Of a stretch of 64,000 nucleotides of DNA, positions 1-8,052 are shown one piece after another. Made by a program: the position numbers and the translations under genes. The notes under the pieces are model-generated. The model saw nothing but the letters and a program-made list of their open reading frames with translations. It made no database searches and was not told where the DNA came from. The DNA lies in the NCBI GenBank assembly GCA_000244995.1, contig CM001438.1, forward strand, positions 1,976,921-2,040,920. Reading direction: 5' to 3'. The stretch is from Burkholderiales bacterium JOSHI_001 (lineage in GTDB: Bacteria; Pseudomonadota; Gammaproteobacteria; Burkholderiales; Burkholderiaceae_C). Each line of letters opens with the position of its first letter. The stretch's first letter is position 1.

Positions 1-130
1 GGATGAGAACGATACCCGGGGCGGAACCGTCGATGATGGCGCGACGCCTTTCGGCGAGTGATTGACCGGGCTCGGTGCCACAACCCACAAGCAGGGTCAG
101 CAGCAAGAGACTCAGGCAAGACTTGTGCAT
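1..130 (-). CDS. Lipoprotein, N-terminal part (runs off the left edge)
   Basis: The minus strand encodes a short basic start, a run of leucines and the lipobox L-L-V-G-C-G, so the mature protein should be lipid-anchored at Cys. Only about 43 codons are inside the window. An in-frame upstream ATG at 160 is possible; neither start has a clear Shine-Dalgarno. The mature part (GTEPGQ...) is not recognised. It could be the last cassette gene or the first chromosomal gene past the array. Confidence 0.55.
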   Translation of the reverse strand, partial: MHKSCLSLLLLTLLVGCGTEPGQSLAERRRAIIDGSAPGIVLI

Positions 131-202
131 TGAAGGGCCATTGGGGCGATGTGCTTTCATGGGCACGATCTTACGATGTGGGCCAAACCGTGTCCCTTCG
201 GC

Positions 203-290
203 GCCTGAGGCTCGAAACCAGGCGGGCCCTACAGCAGCGTGCGTCGGTCCCGCGTGGGACGCCGACATTGGACAGGACGCTTCCCCTACG
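203..290 (-). repeat. Degenerate attC-like remnant (distal end of array)
   Basis: Retains type A pieces (CGGGCCCTACAGC near 218, then imperfect pairing) but neither terminal box is intact. It lies where the attC of the ferredoxin gene should be. Confidence 0.4.
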
Positions 291-609
291 GGTGGCGCTG
301 CAGACGGATGGCCTGCTCAGGGCAAGCGCTGACGCACTTGCCACAGCCTTCACAGGCGCCTTCCTTGACCAGCAATGCCTGCTGCCATCGATGGGCGATG
401 CCCTTCAGGGTGCCCTTGAATCCGACGCCTTTGCGCAGTTCTTTGGGCAATGTTCCGACTTTGAATACCCCAACAGGGCACACGCGAACACAGTCTGCCT
501 TGCCCTCGCAACTGGCGCGATCGATCACCGGCCTGAAGGCCCCGGGTTCGTGTTTGCATTCGGTCGCCTTCGTCAATGTGCGCGCTCCGTTCTTCGTGCG
601 GTCTGGCAT
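286..609 (-). CDS. Ferredoxin-like protein, two Fe-S cluster motifs
   Basis: A 107-residue cytosolic protein with two cysteine clusters: C-x5-C-x3-C-P around residues 34-45 and the classical C-x2-C-x2-C-x3-C-P near residues 84-95. This is the pattern of small dicluster ferredoxins that carry electrons to an unknown partner. The first cluster lacks the standard C-x2-C-x2-C spacing, so it may bind a 3Fe-4S or different centre. It is bounded by decayed attC remnants on both sides, so it looks like an old cassette whose mobility is lost. Family assignment is solid; partner unknown. Confidence 0.75.
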   Translation of the reverse strand: MPDRTKNGARTLTKATECKHEPGAFRPVIDRASCEGKADCVRVCPVGVFKVGTLPKELRKGVGFKGTLKGIAHRWQQALLVKEGACEGCGKCVSACPEQAIRLQRHP

Positions 610-725
610 TCGAGGTCAGCCTGGCCCTGGAGCGTGGCGTGCAAGGCTTGGCCGGGGCGACGAACATTTTGGCCCGGCCGGGCCCTGGGTGCGCAACTGC
701 AGGGGCTGGCCTTGGCCCTGGGCAT
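605..725 (-). repeat. Degenerate attC
   Basis: Recognisable ATTCGAGGT, GGCCCGGCCGGG and GGGGCTGGCCTTGG pieces of a type A site, but the GCCTAAC and GTTAGGC ends are lost, so recombination is unlikely. Confidence 0.45.
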
Positions 726-745
726 GGGCATGGGCGGCACGGTGG

Positions 746-1393
746 TCACTGCCGAGTGAGAACCACATGTGTGGCCAGGGTGGTACTTTGGTGCTTGGTG
801 CATTCGTAGCCCAAGGCGGGAAGATCCACTCCATCAAAGAGCCTTTCGCCAGATCCAAGGACGACCGGTGCGATGGCGATGTGCAATTCGTCGATCAGGC
901 GCTGGCGAAGGTATTGCTGAATGACATTGACTCCGCCGCCAACGCGAACATCCTTGTCCCCGGCTGCGGCGCGTGCTTGCGCTAAGGCGGCGTCCATGCC
1001 TTCGGTAACGAAGTGGAAAGTTGTTCCACCTTCCATGACCAAAGGCGCACGTGCATGCTTGGTCAAAACGAACACTGGGACGTGATAGACGGGGTTCTCG
1101 CCCCACCATCCTCGCCAGCTTTCATCTGGCCAGGGCCCGCGAACCGGCCCGAACATGTTCCTGCCGAGGATCCAGGCTCCCACATTCCGGAAGCCCCGCG
1201 CGGCAAAGTCGTCGTCAATGCCGATCTCTCCGCCGTCGTTCCCGAACAGGTTCTTCTGAAACGTTCGGGTGGTTAGGGCCCATCGGTGCAGCGAGGTGCC
1301 TCCCACGCCGAGTGGATTGTTGATGTCTTGGCGTGGGCCGGCGCCGAAGCCGTCAAGCGATATGGTGAAACCCTCGACTCGAAGCTTGGGCAT
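746..1393 (-). CDS. Dihydrofolate reductase family protein (RibD C-terminal-like)
   Basis: A 215-residue protein with the RibD_C/DHFR-like Rossmann architecture: N-terminal S-L-D-G-F motif, central G-R-N-M-F-G-P, then G-G-G-V-N-V-I-Q (cofactor loop) near residue 155 and a C-terminal L-D-E-L-H-I-A-I-A-P-V-x-L-G-x-G motif. Members are NADPH-dependent reductases of unknown substrate and are common in cassettes. Not a FolA or DfrB enzyme. Start ATG at 1393; flanking attCs are decayed. Confidence 0.8.
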   Translation of the reverse strand: MPKLRVEGFTISLDGFGAGPRQDINNPLGVGGTSLHRWALTTRTFQKNLFGNDGGEIGIDDDFAARGFRNVGAWILGRNMFGPVRGPWPDESWRGWWGENPVYHVPVFVLTKHARAPLVMEGGTTFHFVTEGMDAALAQARAAAGDKDVRVGGGVNVIQQYLRQRLIDELHIAIAPVVLGSGERLFDGVDLPALGYECTKHQSTTLATHVVLTRQ

Positions 1394-1436
1394 GGTCCGT
1401 CTCGGTGGTGGAAGTGACGCCTAGGGTTGTTCGGTG

Positions 1437-1567
1437 CTGCCAAACCTTGGAGCCAAGGCCGGCCCGACAGCGCAGCGTGGAAGGCACGGCAGGGACGACG
1501 AGGCCTTTGGCCCAGCAGGGCCTTGCACGCGCAGATGTTGGGGCCCGCCTTGACCGAGGGGATTAGG
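1437..1567 (-). repeat. Degenerate attC, type A-like
   Basis: The right arm is well kept (GGGGCCCGCCTTGACCGAGG) but the end box is GATTAGGT and the left box is not recognisable. Confidence 0.6.
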
Positions 1568-2090
1568 TACCACTTGCACTCAGTGGGTCGCGGACGGTGT
1601 AGATGACCGAGAAAATCTTCCAGCCACTCTCGGTGCGCACCAACTGCCACATTTCCTTCCCCCAATTCGTCCGGTTTGTGCCCTCGAAGAACTCGTAGTC
1701 AAAGCTGACGGAGGCGATTTCGCCGTCGGTTTGAACTTGCACGTTGGAGAACTTCTCCTCTCTGGGCTCTGTCGCGGAAACAGCCTCGTCAATCAGACTG
1801 ACGAAGTTGTTCGCGGGAATCCTTCGGGCCTTGATCGCGTCAGGCTTGTTCTTTCGAATACTGACAAGGCGGGAGTCTTCAGAAACGTGTTGCCAGCCAA
1901 TCTCCTCGGGCTTCTCCGAAAAGAACAGGCTCATGTAAAGCGGCTTGTCCTTGGTCAGCAAGGCGATCCTGAATGATTCCACAACCTGATGAATGGCCGC
2001 GGTGCTTCCAGCATGGTCGGCGAGCCGTCCCGTGGACTGACAACCCAGGAGGTACAGCAGGATGACAAGAACGATGAATGGGTGGCGCAT
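1563..2090 (-). CDS. Lipoprotein with NTF2/SnoaL-like domain
   Basis: Start chosen at 2090, giving a hydrophobic signal and lipobox L-L-G-C-Q. The rest (about 155 aa) has the helix-rich start and late beta-strands (V-S-F-D-Y-E-F, W-K-I-F-S-V-I-Y) typical of NTF2-like folds that bind small ligands. Its ATG overlaps the TGA of the upstream GNAT gene by one base (TGATG), so the two are probably translationally coupled in one two-gene cassette. Substrate unknown. Confidence 0.6.
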   Translation of the reverse strand: MRHPFIVLVILLYLLGCQSTGRLADHAGSTAAIHQVVESFRIALLTKDKPLYMSLFFSEKPEEIGWQHVSEDSRLVSIRKNKPDAIKARRIPANNFVSLIDEAVSATEPREEKFSNVQVQTDGEIASVSFDYEFFEGTNRTNWGKEMWQLVRTESGWKIFSVIYTVRDPLSASGT

Positions 2091-2668
2091 CAGGCTGCAG
2101 ACGGCAACTTGGCATAGACACAGCTGTTGCGGAGACCACCGTCTGGGGCCCGCATGACGTTGTGGAGGATTCCTTCCAACCGAAAGCCACAACGCTTGGC
2201 GACAGCCCTGGAACCATGGTTCTGCTCATCTGTGACCAGTTCCACCCGCTTTGCCCCCAGTTCGTTGAGAGCCCATGAGACCAAAGCAAGTACGCCCTCT
2301 GTTGCGTAACCCTTTCCGGTTTCGCTGCTTCGGACCCAGTAGCCCACTTCAGTCTTGGGCACTGTCCAGTCAGTTCGATGAAGGCCAAAGGATGCAACAA
2401 GGCGACCGGTCGCGCTCTCAAACGCCAGGTAGGGCAGGTCTGCGCGAAGAAGAAAGTTGGCCTCAGCCTTGCGGCAGCGTACTGCCGCCGATTGCAGTGT
2501 CTGTTCCTCTGCGACCCAGGAGAGGAACCAAAGATTTCTTCGAAGTTCGGTGATCGATTCCATCAGGGCAGCATGAAGAGCTTCAGCGTCATCCGCGATG
2601 AAGGATCTGAGGAGCAGGCGAGACGTCCTGAACGACGACGGAACGGGAAAGAGCATCGAATCCGGCAT
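2090..2668 (-). CDS. GNAT N-acetyltransferase, RimJ/RimL type
   Basis: A 192-residue GNAT: N-terminal T-S-R-L-L-L-R, acetyl-CoA loop region (V-R-S-S-E-T-G-K-G-Y-A-T-E) near residue 130, then N-H-G-S-R-A-V-A-K-R-C-G-F motif near 160. This matches acetyltransferases acting on protein N-termini or small amines. Stop overlaps the start of the downstream lipoprotein gene. Specific substrate cannot be told. Confidence 0.85.
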   Translation of the reverse strand: MPDSMLFPVPSSFRTSRLLLRSFIADDAEALHAALMESITELRRNLWFLSWVAEEQTLQSAAVRCRKAEANFLLRADLPYLAFESATGRLVASFGLHRTDWTVPKTEVGYWVRSSETGKGYATEGVLALVSWALNELGAKRVELVTDEQNHGSRAVAKRCGFRLEGILHNVMRAPDGGLRNSCVYAKLPSAA

Positions 2669-2680
2669 GTGTCTTCTGCA

Positions 2681-2808
2681 GCCTGGCGTTCGAGTTAAGG
2701 CGGGCCCTACAGCGGAGCGCGCAAGCCCGCACAGGACGGTGATGAATCTGGCCTGCGCGGGATTTGCACGCGCAGCTGTTGGGGCTCGCCCTGGCCGAGG
2801 GCTCAGGC
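2681..2808 (-). repeat. attC, type A, weakened end boxes
   Basis: Ends are GCCTGGC and CTCAGGC instead of GCCTAAC and GTTAGGC; inner arms pair well. Confidence 0.75.
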
Positions 2809-3135
2809 GTCGCCTTTGACAACTGCGGAAGAACCGTTGGCCTTGACGGAGGCGATTCCATCGTCCCGGCCGGACGCGGACTTGTACATCTGGCTTGTGC
2901 CAATGACCTGATGGTTCGCGGCTTTCAGATTGAAGTAAAAGCGACCATCCGAGGCTTCCTTCCGGTCGTAGTTGCCGTCTGATGAGCAGTTCTTTTGCAC
3001 CGAGGCGATTCCGTTTTCGGCGGAGCCTTTGCTCTCGTATTGTTCACTGCGAAGGATCACTTCCGCGTTGCCAGCCTTCAGGACAAAGGCGTACTGTCCC
3101 TTGTCGTTCTTGTTGAGTTCAAACCAGCCTGCCAT
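2803..3135 (-). CDS. YegP-like DUF1508 protein
   Basis: 110 residues made of two DUF1508 repeats: A-G-W-F-E-L...Y-x-F-V-L-K-A-G-N...I-L-x-S-E-x-Y...G-I-A-S-V, repeated as F-Y-F-N-L-K-A-A-N-H-Q-x-I-G-x-S-Q-M-Y...G-I-A-S-V-K-A-N. Length equals E. coli YegP. A GGAGG Shine-Dalgarno precedes ATG 3135. Function of the family is not established; small soluble protein. The roughly 225 bp upstream (3136-3362) holds only an untranslated leader with no gene I can support. Confidence 0.85.
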   Translation of the reverse strand: MAGWFELNKNDKGQYAFVLKAGNAEVILRSEQYESKGSAENGIASVQKNCSSDGNYDRKEASDGRFYFNLKAANHQVIGTSQMYKSASGRDDGIASVKANGSSAVVKGDA

Positions 3136-3362
3136 GGAACCTCCATCGTCTGCGGTTGTTGGGACCTGCCATCGTAACGATGTGGAACTGAGATCCCTGG
3201 GCCAGCCATGCTGAAGCTGCATCGGGGAAACCCGCGGTCGGTGAAGTGCCCGGACCTTTGCTCTTCGCGATGCCCAACGGCTGAACGAAAGCGAGGTGAC
3301 CTGAATTCTCCTGGCCGTGGTGGCCTTGCGATGCTGTCTCGGCATGCTGGCTTTTTTGCGGT

Positions 3363-3431
3363 GCCTGACGTTCGAGCTAAGGCGGCCCTTGCGCGCAGCT
3401 GTTGGGGCTCGCCTTGACCGAGGGGTTAGGC
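3363..3431 (-). repeat. Short attC (69 bp), central stem deleted
   Basis: Both end boxes (GCCTGAC, GTTAGGC) and type A inner arms are kept, but about 60 bp of the central stem is missing. It carries the TAA stop of the next gene. Confidence 0.8.
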
Positions 3432-3977
3432 ACCACCGCCTTGCCCTTGCTTAAGCGACTGCCGCAATGCCGAGGCTTCTCGGCGCATTGCCTTTGCTGC
3501 AGCCTCTTCGTAGCGCGTGACCGCCTCGGTTCGCATTTCTATGGCTCTGGCCAGTGCGGCCTTGAACTTCTTCGCTGTGTAAGTTGCTTCGCTTGCGATG
3601 TAAATGCTCTTGATCTGGTTGTTCTCGCCGAACCGTGGGATAAGAACTGAGAGTGAGGCGGTCTGGCCGCTTTGCTCGCTGCGGCGGGCAACAATGGGAC
3701 CCGAGATCCCGGGCGGAAGCCCGGAAGTCTTGTGCGCGCTCGGTCCGCGCTTGAGCACCACAGGCGCCGGCATGGATGCCAGGCGTTTGATCAATTCGCG
3801 CGTAGCGTCCTGCAGCGACTGTGCAGCGCCGGTCCCGTCGGAATTGCCGTCTTTGAAGAACTTGGTTCCGTTGTAGCGGACCTGCCAACCGTGCGTGGCC
3901 TTGGTGTCTATGCGCTGGATGCGCTGAGGTACTTCAAAAGTGGTTCCGGTAAAGATGGTGACTGTGCGGGTTTTCAT
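3426..3977 (-). CDS. Hypothetical protein, 183 aa, basic helical C-terminus
   Basis: Not recognised. No signal or membrane segment. The N-terminus is beta-rich (T-V-T-I-F-T-G-T-T-F-E-V), the last 55 residues are a charged helix rich in Ala, Arg, Lys and Glu, which suggests nucleic-acid binding or oligomerisation. Stop TAA is embedded in the adjacent attC, as expected for a cassette gene, which supports that it is real. Confidence 0.55.
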   Translation of the reverse strand: MKTRTVTIFTGTTFEVPQRIQRIDTKATHGWQVRYNGTKFFKDGNSDGTGAAQSLQDATRELIKRLASMPAPVVLKRGPSAHKTSGLPPGISGPIVARRSEQSGQTASLSVLIPRFGENNQIKSIYIASEATYTAKKFKAALARAIEMRTEAVTRYEEAAAKAMRREASALRQSLKQGQGGGA

Positions 3978-4035
3978 GATGATCCAACGACATTGAGGGG
4001 TTCCCTGATGAACACTTGCGGTTCGTTTTCGTGGT

Positions 4036-4164
4036 GCCTAACGTCCGAGGTAAGGCCTGCCCTGAAGCGGAACGCGTAGGGCCCGCTTGGGACGCTGAAT
4101 ATTCTGGCCCATGCGGGCCTTGCGTGCGCGGCTGCTTGGGATCGCCTTGACCGTGGGGGTAGGC
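4036..4164 (-). repeat. attC, type A
   Basis: GCCTAAC left end; right end is GGTAGGC, one base off. Confidence 0.8.
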
Positions 4165-4172
4165 GACGACCT

Positions 4173-4478
4173 TCAGCCCTGGAAGAAGTAGACCTGGCCG
4201 GAAGCCTCCGGAAATGCGCTCTTGATACGACCGGCGCCAGCCCTCAGATGACCTTGCAAGGCAACGCATCGTGGCTCCTCGACGGCGCGATGCCGTGGCA
4301 AGAAGGGGCAAAACGTCAATGCATCCTTGACGATCGCTTCATTGCCTGACATTTGCGACCTGAGGGTTCGCACCTGACTGGCGAACTCTTCGTTGGAAAG
4401 CGACGTTGCTCTGGCGGACAAGCCGACTGCGCAGACTGCCAGAGCGCAAATTTTCCTGCTGGCGCGGAGCGTGACCAT
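4173..4478 (-). CDS. Hypothetical exported protein, 101 aa
   Basis: ATG 4478 is preceded by AGGAG. Residues 1-24 form a signal peptide (basic start, A-L-A-V-C-A-V-G-L, A-R-A cleavage). The mature part has two cysteines and no recognised domain. Probably periplasmic. Confidence 0.55.
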   Translation of the reverse strand: MVTLRASRKICALAVCAVGLSARATSLSNEEFASQVRTLRSQMSGNEAIVKDALTFCPFLPRHRAVEEPRCVALQGHLRAGAGRIKSAFPEASGQVYFFQG

Positions 4479-4558
4479 GTTGTCTCTCCTGTGTGTTGGC
4501 TCCTGCCGTTGCCGGCCGGGCCGCACTTGCGAGTTTCGCCGATCTTGGGAAATTTGTC

Positions 4559-4650
4559 GCCCAACGTCCGGGCTGAGGTGGGCCCTACAGCGGAGCGCGA
4601 AAGGCTCGGCTGGGCCTAGCGCGCGCAGCTGTCGGGGCTCGCCGAGGCGA
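4559..4650 (-). repeat. Truncated attC, right end missing
   Basis: GCCCAAC start and type A core through GTCGGGGCTCGCC, then the terminal GTTAGGC is replaced by unrelated sequence. Confidence 0.6.
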
Positions 4651-4668
4651 CATTCTTGGGCAAGGTGC

Positions 4669-5031
4669 TCAAGCAGGAGCCATGTAGACCAGCAGCAACC
4701 CTAGAGTTGCCGGCACGGACTGTATGAAGAGGATGCGCTTGTTCGCTGTCGCCGCGCCGTAGAGTCCGGCCACAAGCACGCACAGCAGGAAGAAGACCTT
4801 GATGTGATGGCCCTGTGCCCCGAGGTACAAGCCCCAAAAAAGCCCTGCGGCAAGGAAGCCGTTGTACAAACCTTGATTGGCGCCCAGGACCTTGGTTGCC
4901 GCAGCGAACTCCGGTGTGAGGTTGAACGCCTTCATTCCCTTTGGCTTGTCCCACAGGAACATCTCGAGCACGAGGATGTAGACGTGCAACAAGCCAATGA
5001 GCCCAACGACGACGTTCGCTGCTGTTGACAT
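4669..5031 (-). CDS. DUF1304 family membrane protein
   Basis: 120 residues with four hydrophobic segments and the family signature L-x-V-Y-I-L-V-L-E-M-F-L-W near residue 15, followed by A-A-T-K-V-L-G-A-N-Q-G-L-Y-N-G-F-L-A-A-G-L. Inner-membrane protein of unknown function; the same length as other family members. Confidence 0.85.
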   Translation of the reverse strand: MSTAANVVVGLIGLLHVYILVLEMFLWDKPKGMKAFNLTPEFAAATKVLGANQGLYNGFLAAGLFWGLYLGAQGHHIKVFFLLCVLVAGLYGAATANKRILFIQSVPATLGLLLVYMAPA

Positions 5032-5090
5032 GGCAGTCCTGCTTCTGCGCTGAAACGGCGAATGGTAAGCGGTTGGGGGTCACATGTCGC

Positions 5091-5218
5091 CACATGTTCG
5101 GGGCAAGGCGATCGCTGCCGCCGAGTGTATTAGCCCCGCGCGGGACGATGATGAATTTGGCCTGCGCGGGGCTTGCAGGCGCAGCAGTTGGGGGTTTGCC
5201 TTGACCGAAGGGTTAGGC
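5091..5218 (-). repeat. attC, type A, left box degenerate
   Basis: Right end GTTAGGC intact, core GCGCAGG-like; left box not recognisable. Confidence 0.65.
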
Positions 5219-5235
5219 ACCAGAATCATGTGGCC

Positions 5236-5475
5236 TTAGACCGGTGGCGTGCCGACCGTGAGCCATTGCCCAGCTGAGAAGGCTGTGTAGCTCCTTCCGT
5301 TGGAGCCAACTACCTGCAGGGCTCCATTGGCCACAACCGTGACCGAAAGATCCATACCTTGGACCGTTGTCACGACGCCATTCGGGCGATGAATGGTGAG
5401 GGTGACTGCCTTCATGCCCAAGGAGGGCGGTCCCTTGGACTCCGTGGCCTTGGGCGCGGTTTTCCGTGTTGCCAT
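5236..5475 (-). CDS. Small hypothetical protein, 79 aa, beta-rich
   Basis: Not recognised. Lysine/alanine-rich N-terminus then beta-strand pattern (V-T-L-T-I-H-R-P-N-G-V-V-T-T, L-S-V-T-V-V-A). Ends 18 bp before attC. A longer overlapping frame (5213-5575) ends inside attC and is a weaker alternative. Confidence 0.4.
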   Translation of the reverse strand: MATRKTAPKATESKGPPSLGMKAVTLTIHRPNGVVTTVQGMDLSVTVVANGALQVVGSNGRSYTAFSAGQWLTVGTPPV

Positions 5476-5630
5476 TGACTGGTGCCTTTGTATGAACTCC
5501 AGCCATTATGGATCCCCGCTTGGGCCACGGATTTCCCGTCCCAATGCATCTCTGACCCTTGGGTCTGGCCTGCAATCGCCAGCAAGAACGAGTCAGGTGA
5601 TTGACCTGGTTGCGGCCTTCTCGTTCTGAG

Positions 5631-5760
5631 GCCTAACGTTCGAGGTAAGGCGGGTTCTGCAGCGGAGCGTGTAGGCCCGGCAGGGACGACGAAATTTTTT
5701 TGACCCAGCCGGGCCTTGCACGCGCAGTGGTTGTGGCTCGCCTTGACCGAGGGGTCAGGC
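5631..5760 (-). repeat. attC, type A
   Basis: Ends GCCTAAC and GTCAGGC; carries the stop of the monooxygenase-like gene. Confidence 0.85.
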
Positions 5761-6126
5761 CCCGCTGAGGCGAATGCCCGCTTCAAGTGTGAAGTACTGC
5801 GGGCTTAGCGAGGACATGGGTCCTTTCAACTTCTCAATCTCGGATGCAGGTGCGTGGACTTCAAGCCGAACAATCTTGGAAATCTTGAGGGCTTGGCCAA
5901 GCAGATTGCCAACGTTCTCGAGGTGTGCAAGCACTGCTTCCGCGTTGACATAGCCCTCCCTGCAATGAGCCGTGTTTCCGCTGAAGGAAAAAGCGTAGTG
6001 AACGCAGCCGGATTCGTTCCGGGTCTTCTCGACGAACTGAGGCCCCAATTCCTTGAAAGCGGATAGGTTCTCAGATGGAACTTCAAAGTAGGGCACGAGG
6101 GTGCAGCAGGTGTCGGGCATGAACAT
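5755..6126 (-). CDS. Quinol monooxygenase-like (ABM domain) protein
   Basis: ATG 6126 follows AGGAG with six bases spacing. About 123 residues with the ferredoxin-like alpha/beta pattern of the antibiotic biosynthesis monooxygenase family (F-V-E-K-T-R-N-E-S-G-C-V-H-Y near residue 35; H-L-E-N-V-G mid). Such enzymes are small cofactor-free dimers that oxidise aromatic or quinol substrates; the substrate here is unknown. Confidence 0.65.
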   Translation of the reverse strand: MFMPDTCCTLVPYFEVPSENLSAFKELGPQFVEKTRNESGCVHYAFSFSGNTAHCREGYVNAEAVLAHLENVGNLLGQALKISKIVRLEVHAPASEIEKLKGPMSSLSPQYFTLEAGIRLSGA

Positions 6127-6251
6127 TGGCGTCTCCTGTTTGTGCGGCGCAGCATGGTGCAGGCGCAAGCCATTCTGCAACTTTGCTGAAACCGGGCCTG
6201 GAAATAGGAGATTTGGCCCCGGCAAGGCCACGATGGCCTCTGGAGTGCGGG

Positions 6252-6380
6252 GCCTAACGCTTAAGCCAACGCAAGCCCCACAGCGCAGCGCCTAAGGCCC
6301 GGCAGGGGCTGTGCGCATATTGACTCAACCGGGACTTGCGTGCGCGGCTTTTGGGGCTCGCGTTGCGCGAAGGCTTAGGC
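6252..6380 (-). repeat. attC, divergent inner arms
   Basis: GCCTAAC left, CTTAGGC right; arms (TTAAGCCAACGC / GCGTTGCGCGAAGG) differ from types A and B. Confidence 0.75.
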
Positions 6381-6461
6381 CACGCGTCCCTGGACGCTTG
6401 CGCTGAACTGGCGCTGTATGCCTGCTCCGGCCATGCCCGATGAAGCGTACCTTGCCAAGAA

Positions 6462-6710
6462 CTAGGCCTTGAACATGGCACTCTGCGCGTTCTTGCCGCC
6501 GGCGAGATAAGCCAGCCACCCCCAGGCACCGAGCGATCCTACCCCTAGCATGCCAAGAAGCCACAGGACTGTGGAAGTGCCTGACCTGGGGTATTGCTGA
6601 CCGACAGCAATGACGATGACGAACATCATGACCGCAATCAAGAAGATGCCGGCGAAATTGTTGGCCCAGTGCTTTGGATTCTTTGTCAAAACGGTGATCA
6701 GGTTGCTCAT
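6462..6710 (-). CDS. Small membrane protein, 82 aa
   Basis: ATG 6710 preceded by AAGGAG. Two transmembrane segments (residues about 18-38 and 48-70). Not recognised. The cytoplasmic tail ends N-A-Q-S-A-M-F-K-A. Confidence 0.6.
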   Translation of the reverse strand: MSNLITVLTKNPKHWANNFAGIFLIAVMMFVIVIAVGQQYPRSGTSTVLWLLGMLGVGSLGAWGWLAYLAGGKNAQSAMFKA

Positions 6711-6829
6711 GGCTTCTCCTTCATGCGTTGACACGGCATCTGTACTTTATTGCATCCGCTCAGGCTTGGTTCTGGCTCAGTCGAAGCATCTTCGAGGAGT
6801 CCCGCCAGCGGCGGTGACCTTGCTTGCGT

Positions 6830-6880
6830 GGCCCCAGGGTTCGAGGTAAGTCGGGCCCTACAGCGGAGCGCGTTAGGCCC
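6830..6880 (-). repeat. Half attC (left half only)
   Basis: Type A left half through the central CGCGTTAGGCCCC; the right half is absent, so the two neighbouring cassettes appear fused. Confidence 0.6.
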
Positions 6881-6888
6881 CGCCTTCC

Positions 6889-7287
6889 TCACCGCTGCGG
6901 TGATTCTTGCTCTTGGAGTGGCTGCGGCCGCTGGCAACGCTCCTGACTTGCCAGTTCGCACCCGCCAATGCACACGACTTGGTTCATGCGGTTGAGAGTG
7001 GCTGCACCGCCAGGTTGTGCTGAACAAACTATGCGGCGTAGATGATCGACTCTGCATTGTCCTGTGCCACAAACAACTTCCCCTAGCATGTCTTTGGCTA
7101 TTGATCCAAGGGGTGGCGCACAAACCGGCTCGCCCAATCTGTCTCGAACACACCCAGGAGTGTCCCGCCCGGCAAGCGCGGGTACTGAAACAGCAAAGGC
7201 GATGACACACAAGAGGCAATGGCCGAACCCCGCCCGTACTTTGGTGCTTATCGCCTGAGAACAGTGGTTGATTTCAATCTTCGACAT
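6889..7287 (-). CDS. Hypothetical secreted cysteine-rich protein
   Basis: 132 residues; hydrophobic export signal around residues 20-39 ending V-P-A-L-A. The mature part has eight cysteines in short repeats of the form G-x-x-V-C (E-P-V-C, E-V-V-C, R-I-V-C, Q-V-V-C), suggesting a disulfide-stabilised repeat. The family is not recognised; the gene now lacks a proper downstream attC. Confidence 0.55.
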   Translation of the reverse strand: MSKIEINHCSQAISTKVRAGFGHCLLCVIAFAVSVPALAGRDTPGCVRDRLGEPVCAPPLGSIAKDMLGEVVCGTGQCRVDHLRRIVCSAQPGGAATLNRMNQVVCIGGCELASQERCQRPQPLQEQESPQR

Positions 7288-7318
7288 GCTTGCCTCTAAG
7301 CAGGTGGTGGTTTGCGGT

Positions 7319-7447
7319 GCCTAACGTTTGAACTAATGCGAGACCGACAGCTGGCCGGGCATGACATGTCGGCGACGATAGCCGATTTGGCGCAGGCAGG
7401 GTAGGCCCGGTCAGCTGTTGGGGCTCGCCTTGGCCGAGGGGTTAGGC
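7319..7447 (-). repeat. attC, mosaic: type B left arm and core, type A-like right arm
   Basis: Left GTTTGAACTAATGCG resembles type B; right arm CGCCTTGGCCGAGG is type A. Carries the stop of the zinc-ribbon gene. Confidence 0.8.
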
Positions 7448-7906
7448 CTGATCTCTGGCGAAGCGCTCCAGTTGAGAGACATTCCTCTCGCGCAGCCTCG
7501 CGAGCGCAGCAAAGTACAGGGCAACAAGTGCGGCAAGACCGTACTTTCGATAGTTTGCCGGCAGGACGGCATAGGCCAGAACGGTCGCTGCAGCCCACAG
7601 CCAAATTGTCTTGGCCGGCAGGCGCGGTCTTGTTCTGTCTCGGAGGAACGCTTGGCAGTGCGGGCAGGCCGGTTTGAGTTGCCTTGGCCGGTACCACTTG
7701 GCGCCGGTAGGGAAGAGCAAGTAGCTCACATTGTCGAATCGGCGCGAACATACGGGGCAACAATGCTTTCCTGCTGCCTGCGCCCGTGTATCGCTGTCGA
7801 GTTGTTGGTCGCACTTTGGACAAACGGCATCTATAGCTGGGAGTGAGCGACCGCAGCTCTCGCATTTGAACGGAGTTGGCGAGAGCGTTTGGCGATCGGA
7901 CTGCAT
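7442..7906 (-). CDS. Membrane protein with zinc-ribbon motifs
   Basis: 154 residues. Three C-x2-C pairs plus C-P-x-C knuckles between residues 15 and 85 indicate one or two zinc ribbons, followed by two membrane segments (about residues 100-135). N-terminal ribbons should face the cytoplasm. Role unknown. Stop TAA inside attC. Confidence 0.65.
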   Translation of the reverse strand: MQSDRQTLSPTPFKCESCGRSLPAIDAVCPKCDQQLDSDTRAQAAGKHCCPVCSRRFDNVSYLLFPTGAKWYRPRQLKPACPHCQAFLRDRTRPRLPAKTIWLWAAATVLAYAVLPANYRKYGLAALVALYFAALARLRERNVSQLERFARDQA

Positions 7907-7918
7907 TGTGGCTATGAG

Positions 7919-8047
7919 GCCTAATGTTCGAGGTAAGGCTGGCCCTGCGGCGGATCATGTTAGGCCCGGCAGGGACAATGACCACTTTGGCCCTGCCGGG
8001 CCTTGCATGCGCAGCTGTTGGGGCTCGCCTTGACCGAGGGGTTAGGC
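7919..8047 (-). repeat. attC, type A
   Basis: Ends GCCTAAT and GTTAGGC; core CGGCAGGG / CCCTGCCG. Confidence 0.85.
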
Positions 8048-8052
8048 TGCAC

